From: Roseivirga sp.
Lineage (GTDB): Bacteria; Bacteroidota; Bacteroidia; Cytophagales; Cyclobacteriaceae
Assembly (NCBI GenBank): GCA_021404565.1
Contig: JAAWWF010000005.1
Location: 186,001 to 250,000 of the forward strand
Reading direction: 5' to 3'
DNA length: 64,000 nt
The translations under genes and the position numbers were made by a program. Positions 8,138-15,768 of the stretch are shown here, one piece after another. Numbering within the stretch: the stretch's first letter is position 1; each line of letters begins with the position of its first letter. Under the pieces are notes generated by a model, which saw only the letters and a list, made by a program, of their open reading frames with translations, had not been told where the DNA came from and ran no database searches.

Positions 8138-9025
8138 ATGCAAAAAGTACTTTTACTGGTAACCATTTTAGGGGTTGCGGGGTTGGATTTGCTGGGCCAG
8201 ACAAAAAGCCACTTTACTGTAAAGGACGATGACTCTTGCGAGAAGATCTACTTTGCGCTTAAATCGGCCACGGCCACATGTAATATCCGCACGCGCAACG
8301 GAGAGTATCCTATCAATATACTAGGCACGGCTGATCTCAAATATGTAGATCCTGAGTTCGGGCAGAATCATTCCGGAAAGACACTCAATGCCTGGTTGAA
8401 TCTGAAGGATAATGGAAAAGAAAACTTTGGTAGTAAGCTGTCGAAGCTTTTTGGTCCTAAAAAGACTGATAATAAGAACTATTGGAATATCTATTTCACC
8501 GACCATAAGCCCTATCACCTTGATCTGACTTATGGGCTAGGCAAGTCCTACGTGGACCTATCCGACATTGCGGTGCAGCACTTGAGCATTACCAGCGGCA
8601 ACGCTCACGTAAAGGTGGGGTATCACTCAAAGGTGAGAAACCGCATTGAAATGGACTCCTTTCTCGTAAACGTTGATTTAGGAGATGTGGAAATTGACCG
8701 ACTCAACCTTTCCCGTGCCAGGGTAATTATGGCCGAGGTAGGCATCGGTTCTTTGGTACTGGACTTTGAAGAGGAGCCAGAGTCGGGTAGTGAAATCTGG
8801 GCCAGAGTAGGCGCGGGTACTTTGTCAATTAAATTACCCCAATACCCTATTCCTATGATGGTGCGTGTTAAGAATGCTTCCTATCGTAAGATGAAAATGC
8901 CCGGGCACTTCGAGAAAATCCGTGACAATGTTTACGTGAGTTCGGCCTATGACCCCAATGCGGAAAACCTGCTGACATTCAACATTGACCTCTCTATGGG
9001 GAATGTGATCTTTACAGAGGACTAA
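8138..9025 (+). CDS. Exported beta-rich protein, unknown (toastrack/DUF4097-like pattern)
   Basis: 295 residues with a signal peptide ending LLGQ. The body shows alternating short strands such as HLSITSGNAHVKVGYHS, FLVNVDLGDVEIDRLNL and ARVIMAEVGIGSLVLDF, the repeating pattern of right-handed strand stacks seen in DUF4097-like exported proteins. No catalytic motif. It lies 42 nt after the helical protein and in the same direction, so it may be the third gene of the protease operon. Family assignment is tentative. Confidence 0.65.
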   Translation: MQKVLLLVTILGVAGLDLLGQTKSHFTVKDDDSCEKIYFALKSATATCNIRTRNGEYPINILGTADLKYVDPEFGQNHSGKTLNAWLNLKDNGKENFGSKLSKLFGPKKTDNKNYWNIYFTDHKPYHLDLTYGLGKSYVDLSDIAVQHLSITSGNAHVKVGYHSKVRNRIEMDSFLVNVDLGDVEIDRLNLSRARVIMAEVGIGSLVLDFEEEPESGSEIWARVGAGTLSIKLPQYPIPMMVRVKNASYRKMKMPGHFEKIRDNVYVSSAYDPNAENLLTFNIDLSMGNVIFTED

Positions 9026-9127
9026 GTTTTTTCCGACTGTCAAAAAAATCCGCAAAAGCCTACTGACATCCGCTCACCATTTATTACCCCGGTTCTAAAC
9101 TGGTAACTATCATCTTTGGTTGCTTTC

Positions 9128-9146
9128 ATAGGTGAGCTACACCTAT
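9128..9146. repeat. Perfect inverted repeat before the ABC exporter genes
   Basis: ATAGGTG, 5-nt spacer, CACCTAT. It sits 22 nt upstream of the first possible start of the ATPase gene, a typical place for an operator of a drug or sodium efflux pump. No regulator is adjacent. Confidence 0.4.
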
Positions 9147-9168
9147 TACTTTTAAACTGGAACCAAAT

Positions 9169-10089
9169 TTGACCAACGTGAATATACTTGAAGCGAATCA
9201 TGTGTCGAAGAGCTATGCGGCTCATAAGGCACTTGATGATGTCAGCATTACCATCCCCAAACAGTCTATTTTCGGGCTTTTGGGGCCCAATGGTGCTGGT
9301 AAGACCACGCTGATCAGAATCATCAATCAGATCATTATGGCTGATCAGGGTGAGATTCTGATCAATGGCGAAAAACTTAAACCCGAACATATCCGGATTA
9401 TCGGTTACCTGCCTGAGGAGCGCGGACTCTATAAAAAAATGAAGGTGGGCGAGCAGCTGATGTACCTGGCGCAGCTCAAGGGACTTTCGAAGTCTGAGGC
9501 TAAGAAGCGCATTAAGCATTGGCTTGATAAGCTGGGCCTGTATGAATGGGCCGGTAAAAAGGTGGAGGACCTATCTAAAGGAATGGCTCAGAAAATTCAG
9601 TTCATTGCTACAGTAATGCACGAACCCGATCTGCTGATCCTCGATGAACCTTTCTCGGGTTTTGACCCTGTAAATGCTAACCTGATCAAAGATGAGATTT
9701 TCGAACTGCGTGAAAAAGGTTCTACGGTCATTTTTTCTACGCACCGAATGGAATCCGTAGAACAACTGTGCGATGACATTGCCATGATCAATAAGTCTCA
9801 GAAGATTCTGGATGGTACTAAAAAAGATATCAAGAATTCATATAAGAGTCATAAGTATCAGGTGGACTATAAAGGTGCCTTAGGTCCGTTGAGCAGTCAG
9901 TTTTCAGTGCTGGATACCACTACTGTCGAAGATGATTATTCTCAGGCAGTGATTCAAACGCAAAAAGGACAGAACCCGAATGAGTTGCTTAGTGAGCTTA
10001 TTACCAAAACAGAAGTTCATGGATTCATGGAGATCATACCATCAATCAATGACATTTTCATCACCATCGTAGAGGAGGGCAAATCATGA
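9169..10089 (+). CDS. ABC exporter ATPase (NatA/ABC-2 type)
   Basis: 306 residues counted from TTG 9169; GTG 9178 (MNILEANHVSKSY) is an equally good start, and there is no ATG before the conserved region. Walker A GPNGAGKTT, signature LSKGMAQ and Walker B LLILDEPFSGFDP are all present, with the His switch in FSTHRM. The C-terminal extension of about 90 residues is typical of NatA-like subunits. It powers the permease encoded next, with which it overlaps by 4 nt (ATGA). The substrate cannot be read from sequence; sodium, drugs or lipids are all possible. Confidence 0.92.
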   Translation: MTNVNILEANHVSKSYAAHKALDDVSITIPKQSIFGLLGPNGAGKTTLIRIINQIIMADQGEILINGEKLKPEHIRIIGYLPEERGLYKKMKVGEQLMYLAQLKGLSKSEAKKRIKHWLDKLGLYEWAGKKVEDLSKGMAQKIQFIATVMHEPDLLILDEPFSGFDPVNANLIKDEIFELREKGSTVIFSTHRMESVEQLCDDIAMINKSQKILDGTKKDIKNSYKSHKYQVDYKGALGPLSSQFSVLDTTTVEDDYSQAVIQTQKGQNPNELLSELITKTEVHGFMEIIPSINDIFITIVEEGKS

Positions 10090-11399
10090 AACAGATATTT
10101 TTAGTACTCAAAAGAGAATACCTGACGAGGGTAAAGAAGAAGTCATTTTTGGTGGCAACCCTGCTGATTCCGCTGATTTTCCCTGCTCTGATCTTCGGTA
10201 TCATTTACCTGGGAACCCGGGAGTCCGGAGATATAAAAGAGCTACATGTATTGGATGAGAGCGGATACTTCACTGATAAGTTTACAGATGATAGCTACTC
10301 CTATGAGTTTGTAGAGGGCACGTTGGATGAAGCCATTGCTGGAGTGCAGGAAGCGGGCGTTTATGGTCTGCTTCATATTCCGGAACTTAACCTGGCCGAT
10401 ACCTCCACCACTCGCTATGATAATATTGGTTTTTATTCGGAGACAAACCCCGGACCTCAAGTGCAGGGCAGATTTGAAGGGGCTATACGTAAGGTACTGG
10501 AGGATGTAAAGCTTCAGCAATCCGGCCTTAATGCACAAGTTATAGAATCGCTGAAAGCTCGTGTCTCCTTAAATACCTTCAATTTTTCTGATAGTGGAGA
10601 GGCCAAAGAGTCTGATTCCGGACTGAGCTTTGGTGTCGGCTATGTCTTTGGCTTCCTTATTTACATGTTCATCTTTATCTATGGTAGCCAGATTATGCAA
10701 TCTGTGCTAGATGAGAAAACCAGCCGCATTGTTGAAGTAATTGTTTCTTCTGTGAGGCCCTTTCAGTTGATGATGGGAAAAGTATTGGGGGTAGGTTCAG
10801 TAGGGTTTACGCAACTCCTGATCTGGATCACACTCATGGTGACACTGACAACGGTTGGGTTTAATGTACTGGGGCCTTCTGGTGAAATGATGGCCAGTGG
10901 CATGTCTCCTGAAGCTATGGAATTGAGTGGTACGGAAGCACAGGTTGTGGAAGTGCAAAACATGTTGGGTACTATCCCGGTAGCGAAAATTGTCATATCC
11001 TTCCTGTTCTATTTCATCGGTGCCTATTTACTGTATGGTGCCTTGTATGCGGCTGTAGGGTCAGCTGTAGACAGTCTTCAGGATGCTCAGCAGTTCATGT
11101 TGCCTATCATGTTGCCGATTATTGTTTCTATCATTGCATTGATGTTTGTAATTCAGGATCCACACAGCAACATGGCCGTTTGGTTGTCAATGATCCCGTT
11201 TACATCCCCTATTGTAATGATGGGCCGCCTGCCGTTTGGTGTACCTACCTGGCAGCTTATAGTCTCTATGATTCTGCTGATAGGGGGGTTCATCGGTACG
11301 ATTTGGATTGCCGGCAGAATTTATCGCATAGGTATTTTGATGTACGGTGTTAAGGTAAACTGGAAGACTTTGAAAGTCTGGTTTACTATGAAAGTATAG
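10086..11399 (+). CDS. ABC-2 type permease (NatB-like)
   Basis: 437 residues. One N-terminal membrane helix (about 20-42) precedes a large extracytoplasmic domain (about 45-175), followed by five or six helices in the C-terminal half. The conserved DEKTSRIVEVIVSSVRPFQLMMGK stretch is the hallmark of the NatB/YhaP family. It pairs with the ATPase upstream (ATGA overlap, translational coupling). A strong terminator follows, so the pair forms a complete two-gene operon. Confidence 0.92.
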   Translation: MKQIFLVLKREYLTRVKKKSFLVATLLIPLIFPALIFGIIYLGTRESGDIKELHVLDESGYFTDKFTDDSYSYEFVEGTLDEAIAGVQEAGVYGLLHIPELNLADTSTTRYDNIGFYSETNPGPQVQGRFEGAIRKVLEDVKLQQSGLNAQVIESLKARVSLNTFNFSDSGEAKESDSGLSFGVGYVFGFLIYMFIFIYGSQIMQSVLDEKTSRIVEVIVSSVRPFQLMMGKVLGVGSVGFTQLLIWITLMVTLTTVGFNVLGPSGEMMASGMSPEAMELSGTEAQVVEVQNMLGTIPVAKIVISFLFYFIGAYLLYGALYAAVGSAVDSLQDAQQFMLPIMLPIIVSIIALMFVIQDPHSNMAVWLSMIPFTSPIVMMGRLPFGVPTWQLIVSMILLIGGFIGTIWIAGRIYRIGILMYGVKVNWKTLKVWFTMKV

Positions 11400-11425
11400 G
11401 CTTTCGCCTCTATGATTTTTAATGA

Positions 11426-11456
11426 AGCTCAGCCCCCAACGGCTGGGCTTTTTTTG
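11426..11456 (+). terminator. Intrinsic terminator after the ABC exporter
   Basis: AGCTCAGCC / GGCTGGGCT stem (9 bp, one G-U), 6-nt loop and seven T. Confidence 0.85.
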
Positions 11457-11593
11457 TATGCAAACCATGAGCTGTTTTCGTCACATTCACTGCGCCTGAT
11501 CCCCAATTGAATACATCCATAGCCCTATTGCTCAACGGACAAAAAAGGAAGGCGTATCATAGGGTAGTTGTATTTATAGATTAATCAGTTTTC

Positions 11594-12358
11594 ATGATTT
11601 ATCAATCCACGTTGTTGGAAAACCGAGCGCTGCGCATGACTAAAACCTACTATCAGGATGGTTTGGTCATGCCAGCGCATGCGCATAATTTCACATCCAT
11701 CAGTATTGTTTTGGGAGGCAGACTGAGTGAAAAGGTAGGCTCCAGAACTGTAGTAGGAGGCAGTGTGCAGACCATCATCAAGCCCTCAGGGGTGATGCAT
11801 GAAAACTTCTTTTCGAAAGACAGCTATGTGCTTTCTCTCGCCCTGAAGGAGACTGATTTTCTGAATACGAGAAAATTTGAAGTGCTCGAAGAATGGGATT
11901 GGTTTGCTGGCCTGGAAAGTATCGGCTTCTTCTCAGGGTTGCTCAAGTGTAGCAATGAAAATCAACAGGCTGACATATTGCGCCACTGGATGCAATATCT
12001 GTCAGGGAATGTGGAAAGAAGTACGGGTATGCTGGTGCCACCATGGCTGCTTGAAGTGAAAGACTACCTCGATCAGCATTTTCATGATGAAGTGCGAAGC
12101 GACTTTTTAGCTGAGATGTTTAATGTGCATCGGGTATACCTGGCCCGGGCCTTTAGAAAGTACTTCGGGGCATCTGTAAAAGAATATCTGAATGCGCTTC
12201 GGGTACATAACGCTACCGGAGCTGTAGTCATGCATGAAGAAAGTCTGACACGCATAGCTCTCGAAAATGGCTTCTCAGATCAGAGTCATTTTAACAGGCA
12301 TTTTAAAAAGGCAACGGCTATTACACCCTCAGAGCTGAGAGCGCTGACAAAAAGTTAG
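11594..12358 (+). CDS. AraC-family transcriptional regulator
   Basis: 254 residues. The N-terminal half looks like a small cupin sensor domain (MPAHAHNFTSISIVLGGRLSE). The C-terminal 100 residues hold the double helix-turn-helix, with SDFLAEMFNVHRVYLARAFRKYFG and the diagnostic IALENGFSDQSHFNRHFKKATAITPSE. It probably controls the serine hydrolase gene that starts 59 nt downstream in the same direction, but no operator can be named. Ligand unknown. Confidence 0.9.
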   Translation: MIYQSTLLENRALRMTKTYYQDGLVMPAHAHNFTSISIVLGGRLSEKVGSRTVVGGSVQTIIKPSGVMHENFFSKDSYVLSLALKETDFLNTRKFEVLEEWDWFAGLESIGFFSGLLKCSNENQQADILRHWMQYLSGNVERSTGMLVPPWLLEVKDYLDQHFHDEVRSDFLAEMFNVHRVYLARAFRKYFGASVKEYLNALRVHNATGAVVMHEESLTRIALENGFSDQSHFNRHFKKATAITPSELRALTKS

Positions 12359-12417
12359 GTTTCATTTGTTCAATTCTAAGAATAAAGAGCTTGTCATATT
12401 TGGCAAAACACTGAACA

Positions 12418-13908
12418 ATGAAATACAGATTTATAGCACTCCTCTTGCTGGTTGTGACTTTTGCAAATGCTCAAAAGGGCGCACAAAAGGACATTGACAC
12501 TTTCATACAGAAGACACTCAAGGCTTTTCCCGAAGTGCCCGGTATTTCCATAGCCGTAGTCCAGGGTAATCGTCCCCTTTTCGTCAAGGGTTATGGATAT
12601 GCAGATCGCGAAAAAGACATTAAATCAGAGAAGAGCACGCCTTTTTACATAGCCTCTACCACTAAATCCTTTATGAGCATGTTGTCGGTGATTCTGGAGC
12701 AGGAAGGCAAGCTTGATCTGGATACTCCGCTCACTACCTACAAACCCTTCAAGTACCTCAAAAATAAATCTGTATTCGAGCAGATTACCATCACAGATTT
12801 GCTGAATCATACCAGCGGTATAGAGAATGGATTCCTCACCTTTCGCGATGCCTATACAGGCGACAAGTCAGCTGATATCATGAGCATGCTGCTGGAAGAA
12901 GTTACAGAGCTGAAGGAAGATGGTAAAGTCTACGAATATGATAACCTGGGCTATAACATACTAGATGTACTCCTCCAAAAAGAGCTGAACCTTGATTGGA
13001 GAGAGTTGCTAGACGAAAAACTGTTTACTCCGCTGGGTATGAAGCGTACTACTGCCTATATCTCAGAAGGTGAACGGAAGAACTGGAAGATGGCCTGGCC
13101 TTATATGTCATACAAACAGGGAGAAACCCCGAGGGCTCCGTTGATGAAAGATGATTCAATGATGCAGGCAGCCGGAGGGCTAATCTGCTCTGCAGAAGAT
13201 GCCGCTAACTGGCTGCTATTCAATATCAACTCAGGTAAACTTAAAGGGAAGCAGATCTATCCTGCCTCCCTGGTAGACAGGACCCATAAGACACTCTCTA
13301 CCTACGATCGGGAGGGGCAAATCTTTCATGACAAAGGATATGGACTTGGCTGGATCAATGCAAAGTTCAAAGACAAGGATATTGTCTATCACTTTGGAGG
13401 CTATACCGGATTTTTCTCACACATCTCGTTTATGCCCTCTGAAAAGATCGGAATAGCCGTCTTTGCCAACGAGTCTTTTTTCGGTGATAATGTCTCCAAT
13501 CTTATTGCCACCTACGTGTATGATTATCTCACAAATCTGGTACCGGCTGAAGGCTATGACAAAGGGCTGGAGCAGCTCCGGGCCATGGTGGCCAGGCTGC
13601 ATGGTGGCTTTGCCAGGGACACTGAAAACCGTGCGAAACGGGAATGGAAGCTTGATTTACCCATGAAAGCTTACACGGGTAAGTATTATAATAAGCATAT
13701 GGGCACCATTCAGGTGGTGCTGGAAGAAGGAAAGCCTAAAGTCTCACTCGGAAGACTCAACTCCGTTGCTGAGCCCTTCACCAGAGACAACAGCATGAGG
13801 GTGATGTTGATCCCTTTGAGAGGTGAACCGCTGATGTTCAAACCTTCCGGTAATCAGGTAAATGAAGTAGTTTATAAAGGACAATCATTTACCAGAATCG
13901 ATCCATAA
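12418..13908 (+). CDS. Beta-lactamase-like serine hydrolase (class C / esterase family)
   Basis: 496 residues with a signal peptide (ALLLLVVTFANAQ). Catalytic motifs: S80-T-T-K83 (SxxK), Y174-D-N176 (YxN) and HFGGYTG in the KTG position. A C-terminal domain of about 110 residues (Pab87-like or DUF3471-type lipocalin fold) follows. Such proteins act on D-amino acid peptides or esters; true beta-lactam resistance is not implied. It is probably exported. A clear terminator follows. Confidence 0.9.
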   Translation: MKYRFIALLLLVVTFANAQKGAQKDIDTFIQKTLKAFPEVPGISIAVVQGNRPLFVKGYGYADREKDIKSEKSTPFYIASTTKSFMSMLSVILEQEGKLDLDTPLTTYKPFKYLKNKSVFEQITITDLLNHTSGIENGFLTFRDAYTGDKSADIMSMLLEEVTELKEDGKVYEYDNLGYNILDVLLQKELNLDWRELLDEKLFTPLGMKRTTAYISEGERKNWKMAWPYMSYKQGETPRAPLMKDDSMMQAAGGLICSAEDAANWLLFNINSGKLKGKQIYPASLVDRTHKTLSTYDREGQIFHDKGYGLGWINAKFKDKDIVYHFGGYTGFFSHISFMPSEKIGIAVFANESFFGDNVSNLIATYVYDYLTNLVPAEGYDKGLEQLRAMVARLHGGFARDTENRAKREWKLDLPMKAYTGKYYNKHMGTIQVVLEEGKPKVSLGRLNSVAEPFTRDNSMRVMLIPLRGEPLMFKPSGNQVNEVVYKGQSFTRIDP

Positions 13909-13955
13909 GTCCCCTGCATATAGTTTAAATATTTCAGCCTCTATTCTATGGCCTT

Positions 13956-13981
13956 AAGCATGACCTATGTCATGCTTTTTT
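13956..13981 (+). terminator. Intrinsic terminator after the serine hydrolase
   Basis: AAGCATGAC, CTAT loop, GTCATGCTT: a perfect 9-bp stem followed by T residues. Confidence 0.88.
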
Positions 13982-14046
13982 ATGTATTTAGGTCATCACA
14001 CCGATTGACAGCAGTCACCGTTTCGCCACGACTTCTGATCTAGATT

Positions 14047-14071
14047 TGTCATGTGCAAAAGTTCAATGACA
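14047..14071. promoter_or_regulatory. Inverted repeat in the leader of the nos operon regulator
   Basis: TGTCAT, 13-nt spacer, ATGACA in the 223-nt stretch between the preceding terminator and the Rrf2 start. A looser GTCA-N10-TGAC repeat lies just upstream (about 13993-14010). The region otherwise holds no gene; it should contain the nos promoter, but I cannot place a convincing -7 element. Confidence 0.3.
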
Positions 14072-14204
14072 TACCACCCTTAAAAGACAGCCAGAAACTA
14101 TTTACAGGCTGTGGCCGCAAGGGGAGTATTGTAATTGAGTCAGCTGAGGATGGAATTGTTCCCGGCTGTTATTGGTCACAACCACAGCGACTAAAAGTAG
14201 GATT

Positions 14205-14672
14205 ATGTTCTCAAAGGCCTGTCAATATGCAATCAAAGTGATGGTTTTCATAGCCTCAAATCAGCGGGAGGGAAACCGCACAGGTTTGAAAGAGATCATT
14301 GCTGCTCTGGATTCTCCGGAAGCATTTACGGCTAAGATTCTTCAGCAGCTCGTACGGGGAGGGTTGCTAGAGTCCTATAGAGGGCCGAGCGGTGGGTTCG
14401 TCCTGCCTCAAAACAAGCCCATCCTGATCTTCGATGTTGTGAATGTGATTGATGGTAAGCAGTTGATTGAGGAGTGCGTACTGGGTTTGACGCACTGTTC
14501 TGACGAAACCCCCTGTCCGGTGCATGATAAGTTTTCTGGTATTCGCAACCATTTGAAACAAACACTAATATCTACATCTGTAAGTGATCGGTCTTTACTG
14601 GCGGGGAACTTCAGGCTGAAGAGTAAAAAAAAAATTGAAATAAATAAGGACTTAATGATCCGAAAATCTTGA
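14205..14672 (+). CDS. Rrf2-family Fe-S regulator (NsrR-like) heading the nos operon
   Basis: 155 residues from ATG 14205 (MFSKACQYAI, the standard Rrf2 start; AGTAGGA lies just upstream). A winged helix with KEIIAALDSPEAFTAKILQQLVRGGLLES recognises DNA, and Cys91, Cys98 and Cys104 are spaced as in Rrf2 proteins that hold an Fe-S cluster. Position 6 nt before the cytochrome gene and the nos content suggest it senses NO or redox state, like NsrR. Whether it represses or activates cannot be seen. Codons upstream of 14205 lack Rrf2 similarity. Confidence 0.88.
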   Translation: MFSKACQYAIKVMVFIASNQREGNRTGLKEIIAALDSPEAFTAKILQQLVRGGLLESYRGPSGGFVLPQNKPILIFDVVNVIDGKQLIEECVLGLTHCSDETPCPVHDKFSGIRNHLKQTLISTSVSDRSLLAGNFRLKSKKKIEINKDLMIRKS

Positions 14673-14678
14673 ATAGAT

Positions 14679-15152
14679 ATGAGCACATCAAACATCAAAC
14701 ACGCATTAAGGTCGCTGATACTACTGGTAATCGCCTTGCACCTGGTAGGTTGTGGCCCCTCCGCTGAAGAAAAGGAGAAAAGAGACAAGATCAAGGCGCA
14801 AATGACGGCTCCAAAGGATCCGCTCCAGAATAAAGGAATTGGACCGGTAAAGTCATTGACACTCGGACCGATTGACGAGGTGATGGCCCGGGAGGGCAAA
14901 GAACTGTTTGAATCTCTTTGTACTGCCTGCCACAAAATAGATAAGAAGTTTATCGGTCCGTCTCCCAAGGATATTCTCGACAGAAGATCCCCAGAATGGA
15001 TCATGAATATGATTCTCAATCCACAGGAGATGGTAGAGAAGGACCCCATTGCCAAGCAGCTTCTTATTGAAGCGAACGGAGCTCCTATGGCCAATCAAAG
15101 CCTGACTGAAGAACAAGCAAGGAAGATTCTGGAATATTTCAGAACCCTCTGA
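14679..15152 (+). CDS. Cytochrome c lipoprotein of the nos operon
   Basis: 157 residues. Lipobox LVGC (Cys25) predicts a lipid-anchored protein. One heme site CTACH (Cys81, Cys84, His85), with Met137 in GAPMANQ as the likely sixth ligand. The fold is a small class I cytochrome c. It probably carries electrons from the quinol/bc-type chain to NosZ, replacing the NosR or NosG/H/C routes, none of which are in this cluster. It sits 6 nt after the regulator. Confidence 0.9.
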   Translation: MSTSNIKHALRSLILLVIALHLVGCGPSAEEKEKRDKIKAQMTAPKDPLQNKGIGPVKSLTLGPIDEVMAREGKELFESLCTACHKIDKKFIGPSPKDILDRRSPEWIMNMILNPQEMVEKDPIAKQLLIEANGAPMANQSLTEEQARKILEYFRTL

Positions 15153-15174
15153 CATCAATATTAAACTAACAGCT

Positions 15175-15750
15175 ATGAAAAGAATTTTGAACACTCTGTT
15201 TCTGCTGACACTAAGCACACTCATTATCTGTGCCTGTAGCAGCGGAAGTGAAAAGCAAAGCGGTGAAGAGACGGCCACGGCCACTTCTCACCCTAAAGGA
15301 CAGGCTTCTGTTGAAGACGATGTCTCTGATAAGAACATTCTGCAGGTAGCAGCAGGTTCTGACATGCACACAACACTCGTGGCAGCCGTTCAGGCAGCTC
15401 AGATTGAGCATGTGTTGGTAAATGCGGGACCTCTCACGGTTTTCGCTCCTATCAACGATGCCTTTGATGCCCTGCCTGCCGGTACTGTAGAAAACCTGCT
15501 GAAGCCTGAAAACAAGGCAGATCTGGCTACAATACTTACCCGTCATGCGGCCCCGGGTTCCTTTGACGAAGAGGGCCTGAAAAGAGAGGCACGAAAGGGC
15601 AGGAAGATCTATATGGCCACGGGAGACTACCTGGAAGTAACAGTAGAAGGAGATGAAATCTGGGTGGCTGGCGCCAAGGTAATCGCCACGATTCAGACCT
15701 CCAACGGGATCATCAACGTGGTCGATAAAGTCATTTTACCATCAAACTAG
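15175..15750 (+). CDS. Fasciclin (FAS1) domain lipoprotein in the nos operon
   Basis: 191 residues with lipobox IICAC, an acidic Ser/Thr-rich linker and one FAS1 domain (about 55-190): LVAAVQAAQIEHVLVNAGPLTVFAPINDAFDALPAGTVENLL ends of which carry the FAPxNDAF and YMATGDYLEV-type H2 signature regions. FAS1 proteins mediate adhesion or act as periplasmic partners. A role in N2O reduction is not established; placement 22 nt after the cytochrome gene and 18 nt before nosZ argues for one. Confidence 0.9.
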   Translation: MKRILNTLFLLTLSTLIICACSSGSEKQSGEETATATSHPKGQASVEDDVSDKNILQVAAGSDMHTTLVAAVQAAQIEHVLVNAGPLTVFAPINDAFDALPAGTVENLLKPENKADLATILTRHAAPGSFDEEGLKREARKGRKIYMATGDYLEVTVEGDEIWVAGAKVIATIQTSNGIINVVDKVILPSN

Positions 15751-15768
15751 CAACCAAATTATAGTCCA

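Noticed and set aside
12398-12413. TTTGGCA upstream of the serine hydrolase as a sigma-54 element
   Set aside because: Ten bases after GG the sequence is AA, not GC, and no TTGC is present.
12418-13908. Antibiotic-resistance beta-lactamase
   Set aside because: The motifs fit the broad class C/esterase family, most of which are peptidases or esterases; no support for resistance.
14046-14058. FNR/DNR-type box (TTG...CAA) in the nos leader
   Set aside because: TTGTCATGTGCAA is 13 nt, one short of the TTGAT-N4-ATCAA spacing, and lacks the inner AT bases.
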